From assembly GCA_947579605.1 (NCBI GenBank), contig OX388307.1:29675237-29739236 (forward strand): DNA of 64,000 bases. The letters are read 5' to 3'. Shown here one piece after another: positions 33,504-45,099 of this stretch (position 1 is the first letter of the stretch; each line of letters begins with the position of its first letter). This stretch comes from Athripsodes cinereus. Its lineage: Eukaryota; Arthropoda; Insecta; Trichoptera; Leptoceridae. The notes beneath the pieces were generated by a model. It was not told the DNA's origin and searched no databases. It was given only the letters and a program-made list of their open reading frames with translations. The translations under genes were made by a program, and so were the position numbers.

Positions 33504-35640
33504 TCCTTATAAACCCTCCACCCGCTTTGAAAACATTCTCAATGTGGTAACAATCAGTGAAATACTACATTATTGAAGTAAAAATAATAATAAGAAATGA
33601 CTTTTACGCGCAGCTGTACTACAATAATATTAAAAAAAACTTCAACAAATCCCGTTAAAATATATTGATGTGTTTACATGTGTATACGTTTTCTTTCTTC
33701 TCCACTTACACTAAATAAGGTTTTCTCAACCCATTTGGTGATTACTCTTACAATGACTTCCTTGTCTAAAGAACAATTTCTCCATACTCCTCACTTTTCT
33801 CCTGTCCTCTACATTGCATAATCACGACGTTTTCCTTCTACTAGGACCGTCATTCTCCAATCTTCCACATTAATATGTGTTGGATGATTTCATATAACAA
33901 TTTAAAACGTTTTAATGAGTTTGAATTGCAATTGAAGATAAGCGATATTTTTTTTTTAAGATAAGTGATAGAAAACCCAATGTCATTCATACAAATCTGC
34001 ATACATTGAGCGTGTTTCTCTATAATAAAATTGTTAACATCTTATTTATAAAGGATTGCGCTATGAATTATAATTTCAAATAATAAGTTTTATAGTTACA
34101 CGAAAATTTACAACACCACTAGTTAGAGTGATCGAAACTTTGAATTTATTATTCGTTGTGTTGTGACATCACACCTACACATGAAGGAATAAAGTAATGT
34201 ATGACTCGTGATTGACATTCGGCACCTGGTAGTTTTATGCTTGCTTGATAGAATTGTCGATTGAAATGCTTACTATATTACATTTGTTTTGTGGTTTTCA
34301 TTACAAAATGTTAATATTTAGAAAACGCTTGGTTATACCCACACGTGAATTCATTGTTATGAAGAAAACAATCTGATGCCATAAGCTTACATAGGTACTA
34401 ATTGGAATTTGTTTAGAGTAGGTACGTGAAAGGTTATTATTATACCTTCTTATAAACTCATCCACAATGAATATGAGAACTTTATTGAGAGACGGCTTAG
34501 TGTTTGAAATAATGTGAGATTATGAGGAAAATGAGTAGAAGTTTCAATATATTGTGTGGAGTGCATACTACACGGAATTTTGTGATTTATGTAATTCAAT
34601 ATATATTATAAACCTATATATCCGTACTTACAAACAAGGAATAACTACTATCTCAACTGTAGGCTTTGACTAAATTACCCTTACTCACTAACAAAGAATG
34701 ACATTGTTCCAATTTCAAGTCTGACTTAAATTATTCCTTACAAATGCCATGTTCCTAATACGTAAATCTCAAAAATTAAAATTTCAGTACCTATATTTTT
34801 GAGTACCATTGAGTATACAAGGAAGTGTTTTGTGATTTAAAGCAAAATGACAAATTGTATGTGAGTACGGTTTTTCATTTAACCAGGACTAACATTACAA
34901 ATGTCTACTTAGCCATGTCTCAATACGAATTTCATTTATGTGAGTATAGCTTATAAATATTTAATTATAACAGTTCTTGCTAATTATAAGTTGACACAAC
35001 ATGTCACATCTCCCACGTCTCCCACATAGGAACTATCTGTGAGATATGTCTCATATTAGAAAGTCAATTGAATTCCTTGAGAGGTGTAGATATTTAAAGG
35101 AGTCCTATTCAACAGATGTAACGGATAATGGTTTTGCCAGATACCGAATAACGGATATTCGGTGTGATCTTAAACCGGATAGCCTGATCCATTCGGTTAC
35201 GGTTCCCAACTTTATAAAATTAGTAAAGGGATTTGGGAAAATATCTCACTTTATAGAAAATTATCATGTCTTTTTAGAAAATGACTCGTTTTCATAGATC
35301 AACTGAAGACGGGTTGTATTGGACCTAAGTCAAAAAGAACTTTTGAAGGGATGGGTTGCTTTTTGCCTAGTCCTTTGTGTGATCCGTCTGCCGAGATGGC
35401 GAGAATTTCGAATAATTTTTTGAACATGAATTAGATGTTTTTGTATAATTTTGTGAATGTGAGGTTATATGTTTGCTGAGAAGAGAAACAAAAGTGATGC
35501 ATGTATGGGAACATTAATAAATATGTACTAAAGACTGATCAAAAACGCCATAATTGATGAAGGCCATAAAAAAGTCTAAAATACAGTCTATAATACAGAC
35601 ATCGTGTATCAAACAAAACTTATAATTATTACATACTTTT
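33504..35640. other. AT-rich stretch, nothing firm
   Basis: No recognisable gene. A short frame at 35046-35297 (83 residues) has no known domain and overlaps sequence with AACGGATAATGG/CCATTCGGTTACGG-type repeats, so I do not call it coding. Confidence 0.45.
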
Positions 35641-35644
35641 AAAG

Positions 35645-36095
35645 CTATTCCTGTCCAATGCTGAACATAAGCCCTCATGTCTCAAAGCATCTTTGTGCAG
35701 GGCTTTATAATTACAACGACTTTAATAAATTTTTTTGTAAAACAAGTTTCTGGTGTGTCATTGAGAAACCGTATAAGGAATACGTATGTTCGTGAGACTC
35801 TCAAGGTGGAACCAGTACTCCTGGATATAGAGAGGTCGCAGTTACGATGGCTGGGTCACGTTCTCCGAAGACAAACTACCACTTAGATCTTTGGAAGCTG
35901 TGGGAGAGGGCAGAAGACCGGTGGGCCGCTCTAGAAGAAGCTGGCAAGGGCAGGTGTTAAACTTGTGTGTTGAAAGACTTGGTTTGGAGTGGCCAGAGGT
36001 CCTGGAAGCGGCGGTGGACAGGATTATTGGAGGAGGTACCTAGGCGCAATGGGCCTCCGCCCAACTAGGACAAGGGGAAGAAGATGTATGTATGT
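35645..36095 (+). mobile_element. LINE remnant, C-terminal part
   Basis: Translations in shifting frames give SLRNRIRNTYVRETLKVEP, LLDIERSQLRWLGHVLRR and a Gly-rich tail ending near LRPTRTRGRR, followed by a (TATG)n tail. RIRNxxxRExLxVExxxxxIExxQLRWxGHVxR is a standard non-LTR element pattern. The start (GCTATTCCTGTCCAATGCTG) is shared with 37424. Confidence 0.75.
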
Positions 36096-36302
36096 ATGTA
36101 AGTTTCTGCATCATGTTCTATTATCACTTTTATATGATGGTCTAACGTCTAACCTGTTTCGATTCCTACAAATCTTTAGCGAAAATATTAATAAACTTTT
36201 CCGTATTAATTTTTCAGTAATAATGGTAATTTGTAAGAATTTTTGCAGTCATAAAATGTTTACTTACAAATGTGAATTTAAATGCGACGCGCGATGTCAC
36301 TA

Positions 36303-36392
36303 AAGTCAAAAATACGTGCAAACCAATCTCGCGGTAGTGGTAAGACTAGATTAAGATTATAAGACGTATTTAGATTGTGTCAAGAGTAACCC
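36303..36392. mobile_element. Right-end fragment of the CTG-flanked MITE family
   Basis: Ends TTTAGATTGTGTCAAGAGTA and ACCCTG, preceded by CTCGCGGTAGTGGTAAGACT, as in the 16198-17393 and 17997-20871 copies. The left half is missing. Confidence 0.75.
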
Positions 36393-36656
36393 TGCATTTA
36401 AAATGTACTCACAATTATCAATTTAACCATCGAAAAGAAACAGTAAAACATTGACATATTATTCTAATAGTATATAAAAGAAACGAGAGAGAGTAGTAAT
36501 TGGTACAAGCATTTTTTACCTGTAATTGAAGTAAATTAGGTTCTCATTTAAGATGAGTATTACATGAAGGACGTAGGATAATATATTTGATGAAGGTTAA
36601 TATTTTGATCACCATTAAAAGATCTTGACCTATGTATGTATGTAGCTATGTATACT

Positions 36657-36658
<2 letters not shown>

Positions 36659-36720
<62 letters not shown>
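36659..36720. repeat. 62-base T homopolymer
   Basis: An uninterrupted T run. It could be the poly(A) tail of a minus-strand retrocopy, but I see no clean target duplication and no AATAAA just upstream on that strand. A sequencing or assembly length error is also possible. Confidence 0.9.
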
Positions 36721-36954
36721 CAACAATCCGATCAAAAAGCATCACAAAACCAACAAAATGGTCCAAATTTATAAATAATATGTAGATTGACGATAAGTGA
36801 TGTAAAGGTTTAAACCATACTTGACGATTTTCAATCATTCGATAATTCAAAATAAGAATTTTTATAAATCTGATAGATTTCAATTGTTCATTTTTTTCCT
36901 TTTTTGCTTTACCTTTGATATAAATTGTCTAATTCAACTATACTATTACAGGAT

Positions 36955-37140
36955 ATCCCACAAATGCGGTAGGCAGCAGACTAACTGCAAGTAATAAACA
37001 TGCAGGTTTGTTTTCTCAATGCCAAGAAAAATGACATTAATGACGGGTGGCATGTATCATCGCCGAATAATGGATGTAAATTGTCTTATACCTACGTGAA
37101 GTTTTATGAACATCTGCCTTTTACAGGACACTCAAAGACT
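36955..37140 (-). repeat. R1 repeat, long copy
   Basis: On the minus strand it runs from TTGAGTGTCCTGTAAAAGGC through TTCGGCGATGATACATGCCA and CCTGCATGTTTATTACTTGC to GTGGGATATCCTG. It is one of the more complete copies and defines a family length near 190 bases. It abuts the TTAA-flanked element at 37144. Confidence 0.75.
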
Positions 37141-37892
37141 TAACGGCCGGTCTCAATAAGCGATCTATCTCCGAACTTTTGTTAAAAATCGATCTATCTT
37201 TACGTTTTTCCGTTTCAATAAACATAGCTGAGATAGAATCGCTATCCAAATTCTCTATCTATCTCTCGGAGTGCTGCGAGTAATATAATGTATGAAAATC
37301 AACGAAAATGCGTTTCAATATCCTATCTCAAGTTGTTAGTCGTATCCGTGGTAACAAATTTTTGTATGGTTTTGTTATCGCCGGACTTTGACAGATAAGA
37401 TCCGTTTGACAGTGGAGTTTATGCAGCTATTCCTGTCCTCTGCTGAACATAAGCCTCCCCCATATGTCTTTCTATCTCTGTCTTGGGCTTTCTGCAACCA
37501 GTCACCAGCGATTCTTTGACTTTAAGAGGTTGTGGTAAAATAAAAAAATGTATTCAAGCGACGAAAGCGATTAAGAATTATTCGAAGCTGGAGTATATTT
37601 TGATTATATATAAAATTCTCATGTCACAGCGTTTGTTACCATATTCCTCCGAAACGACTGGACATATTTTGATGAAATTTTGTGTGCTTATCGGTTAGAT
37701 CTGAGAATCTGCCAACATCAATTTTTCATATCATTAAAAGCTAAGGGTGGTCCACCCCGATTTTTTTTATTTTATTTTTTGGACAAATTTTATATTTTTA
37801 TTTTTTATATGGCGAGTCATTAAAAATACATACAGCACTAAATTGTCACCCTTTTACCATTAACACCTATTTTTTAATAGCGATATAAGTAT

Positions 37893-38126
37893 ATGGCAAT
37901 GAGAAAAAGGATATACTTGTCTGAAAGAAAGGGTGTGAGCAAGCGCGGGCGTCCGAGAACGTGGTTCGTGGTTCAAATTCTCAAGGACGGCCGCGTGTTC
38001 AGTAAGAGGAACCGACGTGCGTGTATGAGAAACTGTATGAATGTGGAGGAAGCGAAGGAAGTGTGTAAAGATAGATCTGTTTGGCGTTCCGTTCTCTCTG
38101 CCTACCCCACTTGGGACACGGCGTGA
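37893..38126 (+). mobile_element. LINE C-terminal fragment inside TTAA element
   Basis: Encodes RKRIYLSERKGVSKRGRPRT, VVQILKDGRVFSKRNRRACM and VEEAKEVCKDRSVWRSVLSA, ending YPTWDTA and a stop. This is the same tail as the copy next to the 13-bp array and the one at 39903. Confidence 0.8.
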
Positions 38127-38235
38127 GGGCCGTGAGGGTATAGTAAAGTATGGTAGTATAATGTATATGGCAAAACATCGTGTTTCTTAAAACCTTGGTC
38201 GCGCATATAATCATTTTTAGTGGTATTAGTAAAGT

Positions 38236-38385
38236 TTTTAATATTTTTTAAAATGAAACACGAAATATAAGTATTCCACTATTGACTTTATTTATTTTTG
38301 CGAGCCGGCTTGCAAAAATAAATAAAGTCAATAGTGGAATAACTATAATATCGTGTTTCATTTTAAAAATTATTAAAATGAACTT
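38236..38385. repeat. Long near-perfect palindrome
   Basis: Two arms meet around GAGCCGGCT (about 38302-38310). The inner 30 bases of each arm (TATTCCACTATTGACTTTAT on the left, then TTATTTTTGC) are perfectly complementary, and pairing resumes through TGAAACACG outward to TTTTAAAATG. RNA from here would fold into a long hairpin. Confidence 0.9.
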
Positions 38386-38815
38386 CCACCAAGAACCGTC
38401 GGTCGATAAATTAAACTTTGTAAAGTTTTTTTACTCCAAACATTCGTAATTATAGTATGATGCGGATATCAATCGCATCGGCAATTGGAGGGAACAGCGA
38501 TAGGAACCCTATCTATCTCTGGCCACGTAATTTTTCTTTATTGAGACGCGGGTCGAAGAACGATACAAATTGGAATTCTATCTCGGATCGCGTTGACAAG
38601 GCTAACTCGGTTATGTTATTGAGACCGGCCATTAATGAAACACGGGACTTCACGGCCAAACAAATCGTACGCAATCAAATAAAAATTGAAAACGAAAAAC
38701 TAACAAGAGTTATAATCTACACTAGTCAAAATTATGGAAAAATAACAGTGCAGTATTCAGAGTTTTTTCTGATGACTTTGTAATATGTTCGTCTGTTTAT
38801 TCCAATAACGTATAT

Positions 38816-38890
38816 TGATTGTATTTAATTTGAATGTATACCTTTTATGTAATTGTTTTTTATCAATGTACAGTAAAGAATGAATAAATA
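38816..38890 (+). mobile_element. R2 retroelement tail with 12-bp target duplication
   Basis: A short 5'-truncated insert ending in AATAAATA is flanked by AATAACGTATAT at 38804-38815 and 38891-38902. This proves that R2 tails spread by target-primed reverse transcription. Confidence 0.85.
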
Positions 38891-39225
38891 AATAACGTAT
38901 ATCCAACTAGTGAGATAAGCAATGAATACATTGAAGTTGATGCTCTTAAAAAAACACATACCTATTACTTCATGCGTCTACTACGAATACAATACGTGAC
39001 GTCGGGATTTCGCTAAATCTGTTTTTGACTTAAGTATATCTTATAGCTAGGTAGGTACTACATAAATCATTAAATATTTATTCAATAACAGTAATTATTA
39101 CTTCACTCTTCAATAGTTTTGTCATTTTTATTACAATTTAGTCGTTCAATAATGCATGACGTAGATAGTTTTTTTTAATATCCATTAACAAATCATTTGA
39201 GATCAATATAATAATAATTACTACC

Positions 39226-39350
39226 TTTATTTATTTATTCATTCTTTGTTATATATTGATTACAAACAATTACATATAAGGTATATATTCAAATTAGATA
39301 CAATCAATGTGCAGAGGGCGAATTTGTCGCAAAGGCGATACTGAACACCT
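39226..39350 (-). repeat. R2 repeat copy
   Basis: Starts with TTTATTTATTCATTCTTTGT and ends near GCAGAGGGCGAATTTGTCGC, the complement of the family order. Confidence 0.72.
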
Positions 39351-39902
39351 TTACCTAAACATTTGGACGTAATTATCGTAGTTTTAAATGGCAATCTGAA
39401 AAATTTCTACATTAACAAATTTATCCACTCAAGAGGTGCCATGGTGGGCAGCTTGAAAGACTGGTTGAAAAAAACCCAAATGCGGAATCTTTTGACTACA
39501 CTTCTTCTATGTCCCTCTTGCCTAGATAAGACAACAATTGAACCTTGTTATGCTCAACAGACATCGAATACAATGGTTTTTACCAAGGGTAAAGTCCACT
39601 TAAACTAGCCTAGGCCGATTCGTAAGAATCTTGACGCCTTCCTGTTTCATACTTAAGATTGCACAATATTTATGTTGGGTGTATGAGGTGTCTGCTGAGT
39701 AATATTGTAAATCCGAATAAATATTTTTTATGGGTGTATTTTTAAAATCAAGTAGTACCCACTATAAAGATAAAATGTTAATTACCACACTCATGATGGT
39801 TAGGGTATAAATTGCCTCCAGCCTATAATATGATCTGAATGAATTGGTCGGTATTTTTATGATTAAATCGTTATAGGTCCTCGAAATCCTTGTGTAAATG
39901 CT

Positions 39903-40323
39903 GTGGAGATGAGATCACTGAGGAGGATGGCTGGTAAAACGTTGCGTGATAGAGTGAGGAATGAGGATATCAGAATAATGAATGGATGCAAGAGGAGTGT
40001 TGTGGATAGAATACGTGTAAATGAAGTGAGATGGTTTGGTCATGTGGAACGAATGGAAGAGGAAAGAATGACAAAGAGAATATACTTGTCTGAATGGAGG
40101 GGTGTGAGGAAGCGCGGGCGTTCGAGAACTACATGGATTGATCATGTAGATCAAATTCTCAAAGACGACCGTGTTTTGAGTAAGAGAAATCGAAGTGTGT
40201 GCATGAGAAATTTATGACTGTAGAAGAAGCGAAAGAAGTAGGTATGTAAGGACAGATCTAATTGGCGTTCCGTTCTCTCTGCCTACCCCACTTGGGATAC
40301 GGCGTGAGGGAATAGATAGATAT
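39903..40323 (+). mobile_element. LINE C-terminal fragment, best-preserved copy of its family
   Basis: Encodes EMRSLRRMAGKTLRDRVRN, then VDRIRVNEVRWFGHVERM, KRIYLSEWRGVRKRGRSRT, TWIDHVDQILKDDRVLSKRN and, after a frame change near 40216, VEEAKEV and the region before YPTWDTA. It ends with a short ATAGATAGATAT tail. The order of motifs is that of the RT C-terminus and linker in RTE/CR1-type LINEs. Confidence 0.82.
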
Positions 40324-41599
40324 GTAGAAATCCTTGTGGACAATAATTAAAATACCTATTGGTAGAGTTCTTTTTTTATGTCCAAAATATTTGTTTTGCT
40401 TTTTTTAGTGGGTACTTAATTAAAATTCTGTTGGTAGGCTTGACATGCCTCCTGGACAAGCTTTTATTATTTACAAGCTTTTGTAACCCGGCATTGCTCG
40501 GGTTTAAATAAACAGAAACCGTGCAAATACATGGGTTAAAATTGGTATTTTTAGTTTGTAGTACCTACATAAATCTTCAAGTGATTTGCCATGAAAAGTA
40601 AAGAAAAATATTAAGTACCGAGGTACTTTTGTATTTATTTATACAAAAAATCAATTAACATTGTTTATGGATTTTTTACATATTACTATTCTTATTCTAC
40701 AGTATGGATTTCTATGGTCTCATAATATCCTCCATTATGAAAATAGCTCAAAATGTCAAAAATATGCAATATTTATTCTCATAATTCAGGATTTTTTGTC
40801 ATTAGCAATCACAATGTTTCATTATGTAAACAGTCCCTAATTATTTAGTTTCAGTATTGTTTTATTTATTGTTACATCCATTTTGAAATTAATTCAATAC
40901 AATGAAAAATGTTTGACTATAAATATTGGATTTTCATACATTCGCTTGGCAATTTTGTCAAGCGAATGTATGGGAATTTCATTAAAATTGTAATATCTTT
41001 ATCAATACATAAGATATTTAAAATGTTTTTAGCCTTAAACCTGCCCAGGAGATGAGACCTCGTAAAGGGTGTATTATTTTACTTCTGTCTTTCCTTATTT
41101 CAGAGTCCATTGAGGACATACGCACATACGAACCGACTCAAATATTTATGTGTGGATTTGTTTACTTTGTATTAAATAAAACAGATGATTTAATTTTAAA
41201 ACACAATGGCAAATGAAGCAATATTCGCTAAATGAATTAATAATCTCTTAATGAATTTCATTTAATTATCATTTCAAAAACCTGACGTTAACTTTAATTC
41301 CCCCATGAAAATAATATTCAATACGTAGTAATTATTTACCCTCTTTAATTACGTTCGAAAGAATAAATGCCTCTTCACGCTTCTGAAATATTTCGAAAAA
41401 TATAATCATTAAAAATTAAGCTAATTACTTTACTTTTTGCACGTTCACCATGAATTTCAAATTTCTCTTTTTATACCCAGACAATTTAGAATTATTTTGT
41501 TTATTAATAGATATGCAATTATGTTATTTAAATCTAGTCTCATATCCTTTTTTACTTAACTACAGTAAAAACCTCTAAAGCCACCTATCCTCTTCTCAT

Positions 41600-41872
41600 T
41601 CTTCCTGGTACTGTCCCAACTTATTGCCGCTGAAGGCTGTTGGGGTCGGTTCTTCTCGTTCTGAGGTTATACATTCTTCTGTTTCTTATATCATCTTCAT
41701 CCAGGCCATTTCTCTGCAGGTTTCTATTGCATTGTGTCATCCAGGTATTCTGTGATAGGTGTCGAGGGAGATTTATTGTCGTAGCTTTATTAACAATGTG
41801 TTTCGGTGGTCTCCGCCTTATGTGTCCATACCATCTTAGTTGCCTCTCTTCTAGTTTGTTATTTATCACCTA
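41600..41872 (-). mobile_element. LINE remnant with RWYGHIRRRPP motif
   Basis: The minus-strand frame (82 residues) begins INNKLEERQLRWYGHIRRRP and ends NRRMYNLRTRRTDPNS. The ExxLRWxGHxxR signature is typical of the region C-terminal to the reverse transcriptase in non-LTR elements. Distinct in sequence from the other LINE fragments here. Confidence 0.72.
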
Positions 41873-41894
41873 TCCGAATGACTAATTAATTTTT

Positions 41895-41985
41895 AGTAGG
41901 CACAGACAGAGAACAGCTTCCATGTTTATTACATGTAGCTGTTCTGCTGGCTACCTACTTGTGGGATAGGCCGTGATAATAATAA
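41895..41985 (+). repeat. R1 repeat copy
   Basis: GAGAACAGCTTCCATG, TTTATTACATGTAGCTGTTC, GCTGGCTACCTACTTGTGGG and ATAGGCCGTGATAATAATAA. Immediately downstream is a short TATATAGCGCC ... AAGGGCGCTTTAC inverted motif. Confidence 0.75.
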
Positions 41986-42520
41986 TATGACTATTTATAT
42001 AGCGCCGTACTATGATAATATCACTTCAAGGGCGCTTTACATTATTTAGGATCAACATCAACATCAAGGTATACATTCAAATTAAAAACAATCAACATAC
42101 AGAGTGTGAGTTTATCGCAAAGGCACAATCTGGTGATGGTGTATAATTATGCAAATAAAAAACTGTGTACAAATACACAAATAGAACGAGTAATCGGACC
42201 ACTTACTTATACTGAACGCCATACCTAGTATGATAGTATCACCATGATTACTTTACAACATCCAGAATCAATATCAGAGTTTATTATAAAAATTGTCGTC
42301 AGAAAATTAAAATATATAGTTAAAAAATACGACAAAGAAATCTTAATTAATATAATATTTATATTATATACTTTCCTTCAGTGGTGCCTAGCCATTTTCA
42401 TGTAAAACTAATTTCTCTAAAATATTAATACTGGGGTAGGGGTATAGTCGTAAAATTCGAGCTTAAGACTAGTGTTCAATATTGAATTTACATTGTAGAT
42501 TTTTAATTTATTTTTTTTAA

Positions 42521-42562
42521 CCCAAATACAACCCTATACACCTTTCACAGTAAGCTACTAAA
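42521..42562 (-). repeat. Body piece of the 13.5-kb SINE
   Basis: AACCCAAATACAACCCTATA and CACCTTTCACAGTAAGCTAC are shared with 13512-13556; the tRNA-like head is absent here. Confidence 0.75.
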
Positions 42563-42693
42563 CCTATATTAGAAGAGATTAATCATGAAGCATGAATTTC
42601 AGTTCTCTGGTCTACTTTTGATAATGAGTCTGTAAAAATTATACATCTAGGTACCTACTTTTAAATGTTTTTGTTTTTCTGTTTCAGCATGTC

Positions 42694-42960
42694 GAAAAAA
42701 TTTTTTTATTTATTTATTCTTTATTGTATCTACATTGATTACATAAATCAAATTTACACAAAAATACATTTTAATAAAATATATTCGAGTTCATCGCAGA
42801 GGCGCGATTTCTTCCATCAAACCCAATAATTTATTTATTTATTCATACTTTACTGTAGGTACATTGATAACAAACAATAACATATTTAAGTTATACATTC
42901 AAGTCATTTCAGTCAAATAAGACATTTAATGTCTTCAATTCAGCGATAAGGTACGCATCT
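42694..42960 (-). repeat. Two R2 repeat copies in series
   Basis: Two tails start at about 42700 (TTTATTTATTCTTTATTGTA) and 42833 (TTTATTTATTCATACTTTAC), both reading into the complement of the CATTGAT/ATAC order. The second grades into an R1 piece (TTCAGCGATAAGGTACGCAT) at 42940. Confidence 0.65.
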
Positions 42961-43025
42961 CTTCCTGAATGTCTTGTTTATTTACTGTCGCGAAGAGGAC
43001 AATCTGCATGTTTATAACATGTAAT
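42940..43025 (+). repeat. R1 repeat copy
   Basis: TTCAGCGATAAGGTACGCAT, TTCCTGAATGTCTTG, GCGAAGAGGACAATCTGCAT, GTTTATAACATG. Ends at the (TAA)n tract that precedes the R4-like element. Confidence 0.7.
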
Positions 43026-44105
43026 AATAATAATATATATATATTAAATAATATATATAAGACATTAGACTGTTAAGTTTTTGTGTGACCATGACTGATC
43101 ATATGGAGACTTATCTGGTTGTATAATGCTGAGAAGTGTGGATGGCAATTCTGCCGCCGCGTAAAAAGCAAAATTTCTCATTTGTTTTATATGGATGACA
43201 TTAAATTATATGCACCAAATCATACTAATTTAAATAGTTTACTGTCAGTAACAAAATTTTTCACTGAAACGATTAAAATGGAATTTGGTCTTGATAAATG
43301 TGCAATTTTAAATGTAAATAAAGGAAAAATTACACAAGCACCAAATGTTGAAAGAGATGAAATAAATATTAGAGTGTTAAATTTAGATGATCATTATAAA
43401 TATTTGGGCCTAAATGAATTATTATGTTTAGATCATAAAATATTAAAAAAATGATATTAAGAAAAAATTTATTATCAGATGCAAAAAAGTTTTAAATACA
43501 TATCTTTCGGGACACAATAAAATTAGGGCAGTTAATACATGGGCAATTCCTTTATTATTGTATAAATATGTGATAGATAATTAATAATCATTTCGACCTT
43601 CTCACACACTATAAAAGTTCATAAACTCAAATATTATATATTATGAGTTTATGAACTTTTAAAGGTGTTTGTTTGTTCTCCAGATGATATGTGGAGAACA
43701 CCTACCACAATCATCGTGCCTATAGTGTTGTCTGTGAATGGTTTAATACCTATGTAAGAGTCTGTCAAGCAATCTCAGAAAACTGGGAGAAGATGACAGG
43801 CTCAAATACAGCATGCAGAAGGCCGTACTTCTATCGTCCACCAGGATAGTAAGAAGGTTTTTGTCCCTGTAGCTCTGTAAGTGATCTCCCATGATTGTAC
43901 TATTTCATAGAACATCATGGAAGAATCAACTCGAATAATGTTGGGGTTCTACATTTTGAATATACATAAATTTATTTTAATATTCTATGGTTTTTGTTAT
44001 TTAATGTTATTTTTAAATTTTATTGTTAATCTTATATTGTGTTCAAAATGTGGAATCAAATATTGTTTTGTTTAATAAATGAGATATGAGATAATAATAA
44101 TAATA
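43023..44105 (+). mobile_element. R4/Dong-like LINE fragment in a (TAA)n target
   Basis: The frame 43119-43454 carries the reverse transcriptase palm: SHLFYMDDIKLYAPN (the YMDD catalytic motif) followed by KMEFGLDKCAILNVNKGKI and HYKYLGLNE. Downstream pieces read LSGHNKIRAVNTWAIPLLLY. This YMDD-LK-LYA and GLDKC combination is that of R4-clade elements such as silkworm Dong. Dong is known to insert into TAA repeats, and TAA runs lie at both ends here (43023-43035 and 44091-44105). The copy is 5'-truncated with frameshifts (about 43450) and is inactive. Confidence 0.8.
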
Positions 44106-44549
44106 ATGAAGCTTTCTTGACACAACAAAATAACATCACATAATAAATAAAAACAATGTTCTGTCAAATGGCGAACTTGTTGTAGTGCAACGTCTTCCAG
44201 CCAACCACGTAGTTGGTCCGCTCAATACACCATTTGTGGGATATGGTATGGGATGTTATATTGCCCTTGAGATGGATGCTCCATTAAATAGAGGCACCGA
44301 ATAAATCATCATATATACATAGATACATTCATATATTAAACTTTTGTATAAAGTATTTAAACTGTTTAACTTTCATGACAAAACATCATTAATTTGCTAC
44401 TTTATAATAATACGCATTGTTCTCGTATGGGTCGAGCAACTTAATTGTTTGACTTAATATTTATTGGCGAAGAACTTCATGATAATATGTACTTACTCTT
44501 CTTTTGGACATGAGAAAGTGACAGTAATTGACTTCCAGCCAGGGGTAGC

Positions 44550-44645
44550 AACTCACGGTGTTGACAATATCTAGCATATGTAACTCACGGTGTTGACAAT
44601 ATCTAGCATATGTAACTCACGGTGTTGACAATATCTAGCATATGT
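44550..44645. repeat. 32-bp tandem repeat, exactly 3 copies
   Basis: AACTCACGGTGTTGACAATA plus TCTAGCATATGT is repeated three times without differences, so the expansion is recent or an artefact. Confidence 0.93.
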
Positions 44646-45099
44646 AATTTTCTGTACCATCATGACACATGCCACTGCTGGGGTAGTCAGTAGACTAATT
44701 ACATGTAATGGATTTTTTCTAGGCCTCGGTGTTAAAGTATCGTATTCAATGCGTCGCATAAAGCATGTCGGTCACTTTTTTCTGTAAGTTTTTGAGTGTC
44801 TTTTAAAAAGCAGGTGCTCGAAGACATCTAATATCTTAAAACTGTTAAATGTTATATTAATTCTGGTTAGCAAACTGCGGTCTTGCATAGTTAACAATCT
44901 AATTGAAAGTCTTAAAGATTGTACAATCCATATATTAGTATGAAATTTGGTACTCTCGAGGCTCGATAGTAGAATAAAAAACACATTAATTTGACTTTTG
45001 TAAGATAATTTTGTAAGATAATGTAAGATAAATTATTTTTCTCAATTGTAAACTGACATTGGGCACATTGGATCGTTGGATAGAATGATACATACCTCA

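Larger units (their letters stand above)
37144..38631. mobile_element. TTAA-flanked composite element (piggyBac-type target site)
   Basis: The left end is TTAA (37140-37143) then CGGCCGGTCTCAATAA. The right end is TTATTGAGACCGGCCA then TTAA (38632-38635). The matching inverted termini and exact TTAA flanks indicate one unit of 1.49 kb. Inside are a CTATCTATCTC-rich left part, a LINE fragment (37893-38126) and a long palindrome (38236-38385). No piggyBac transposase frame is seen, so it was mobilised in trans if at all. Confidence 0.78.

Noticed and set aside
36656..36883. Frame ending in a poly-lysine run
   Set aside because: The lysines are a translated homopolymer; the rest has no recognisable domain.
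38457..38783. 108-residue plus-strand frame as a gene
   Set aside because: It crosses the right terminus of the TTAA-flanked element and has no recognisable domain.
40475..41110. Possible bounded element around GTAACCCGGCATTGCTCGGGTT
   Set aside because: The hairpin-like start and an ATAAACAGAAACCGT phrase recur at 47.9 kb, but I could not find the other end or any target duplication.
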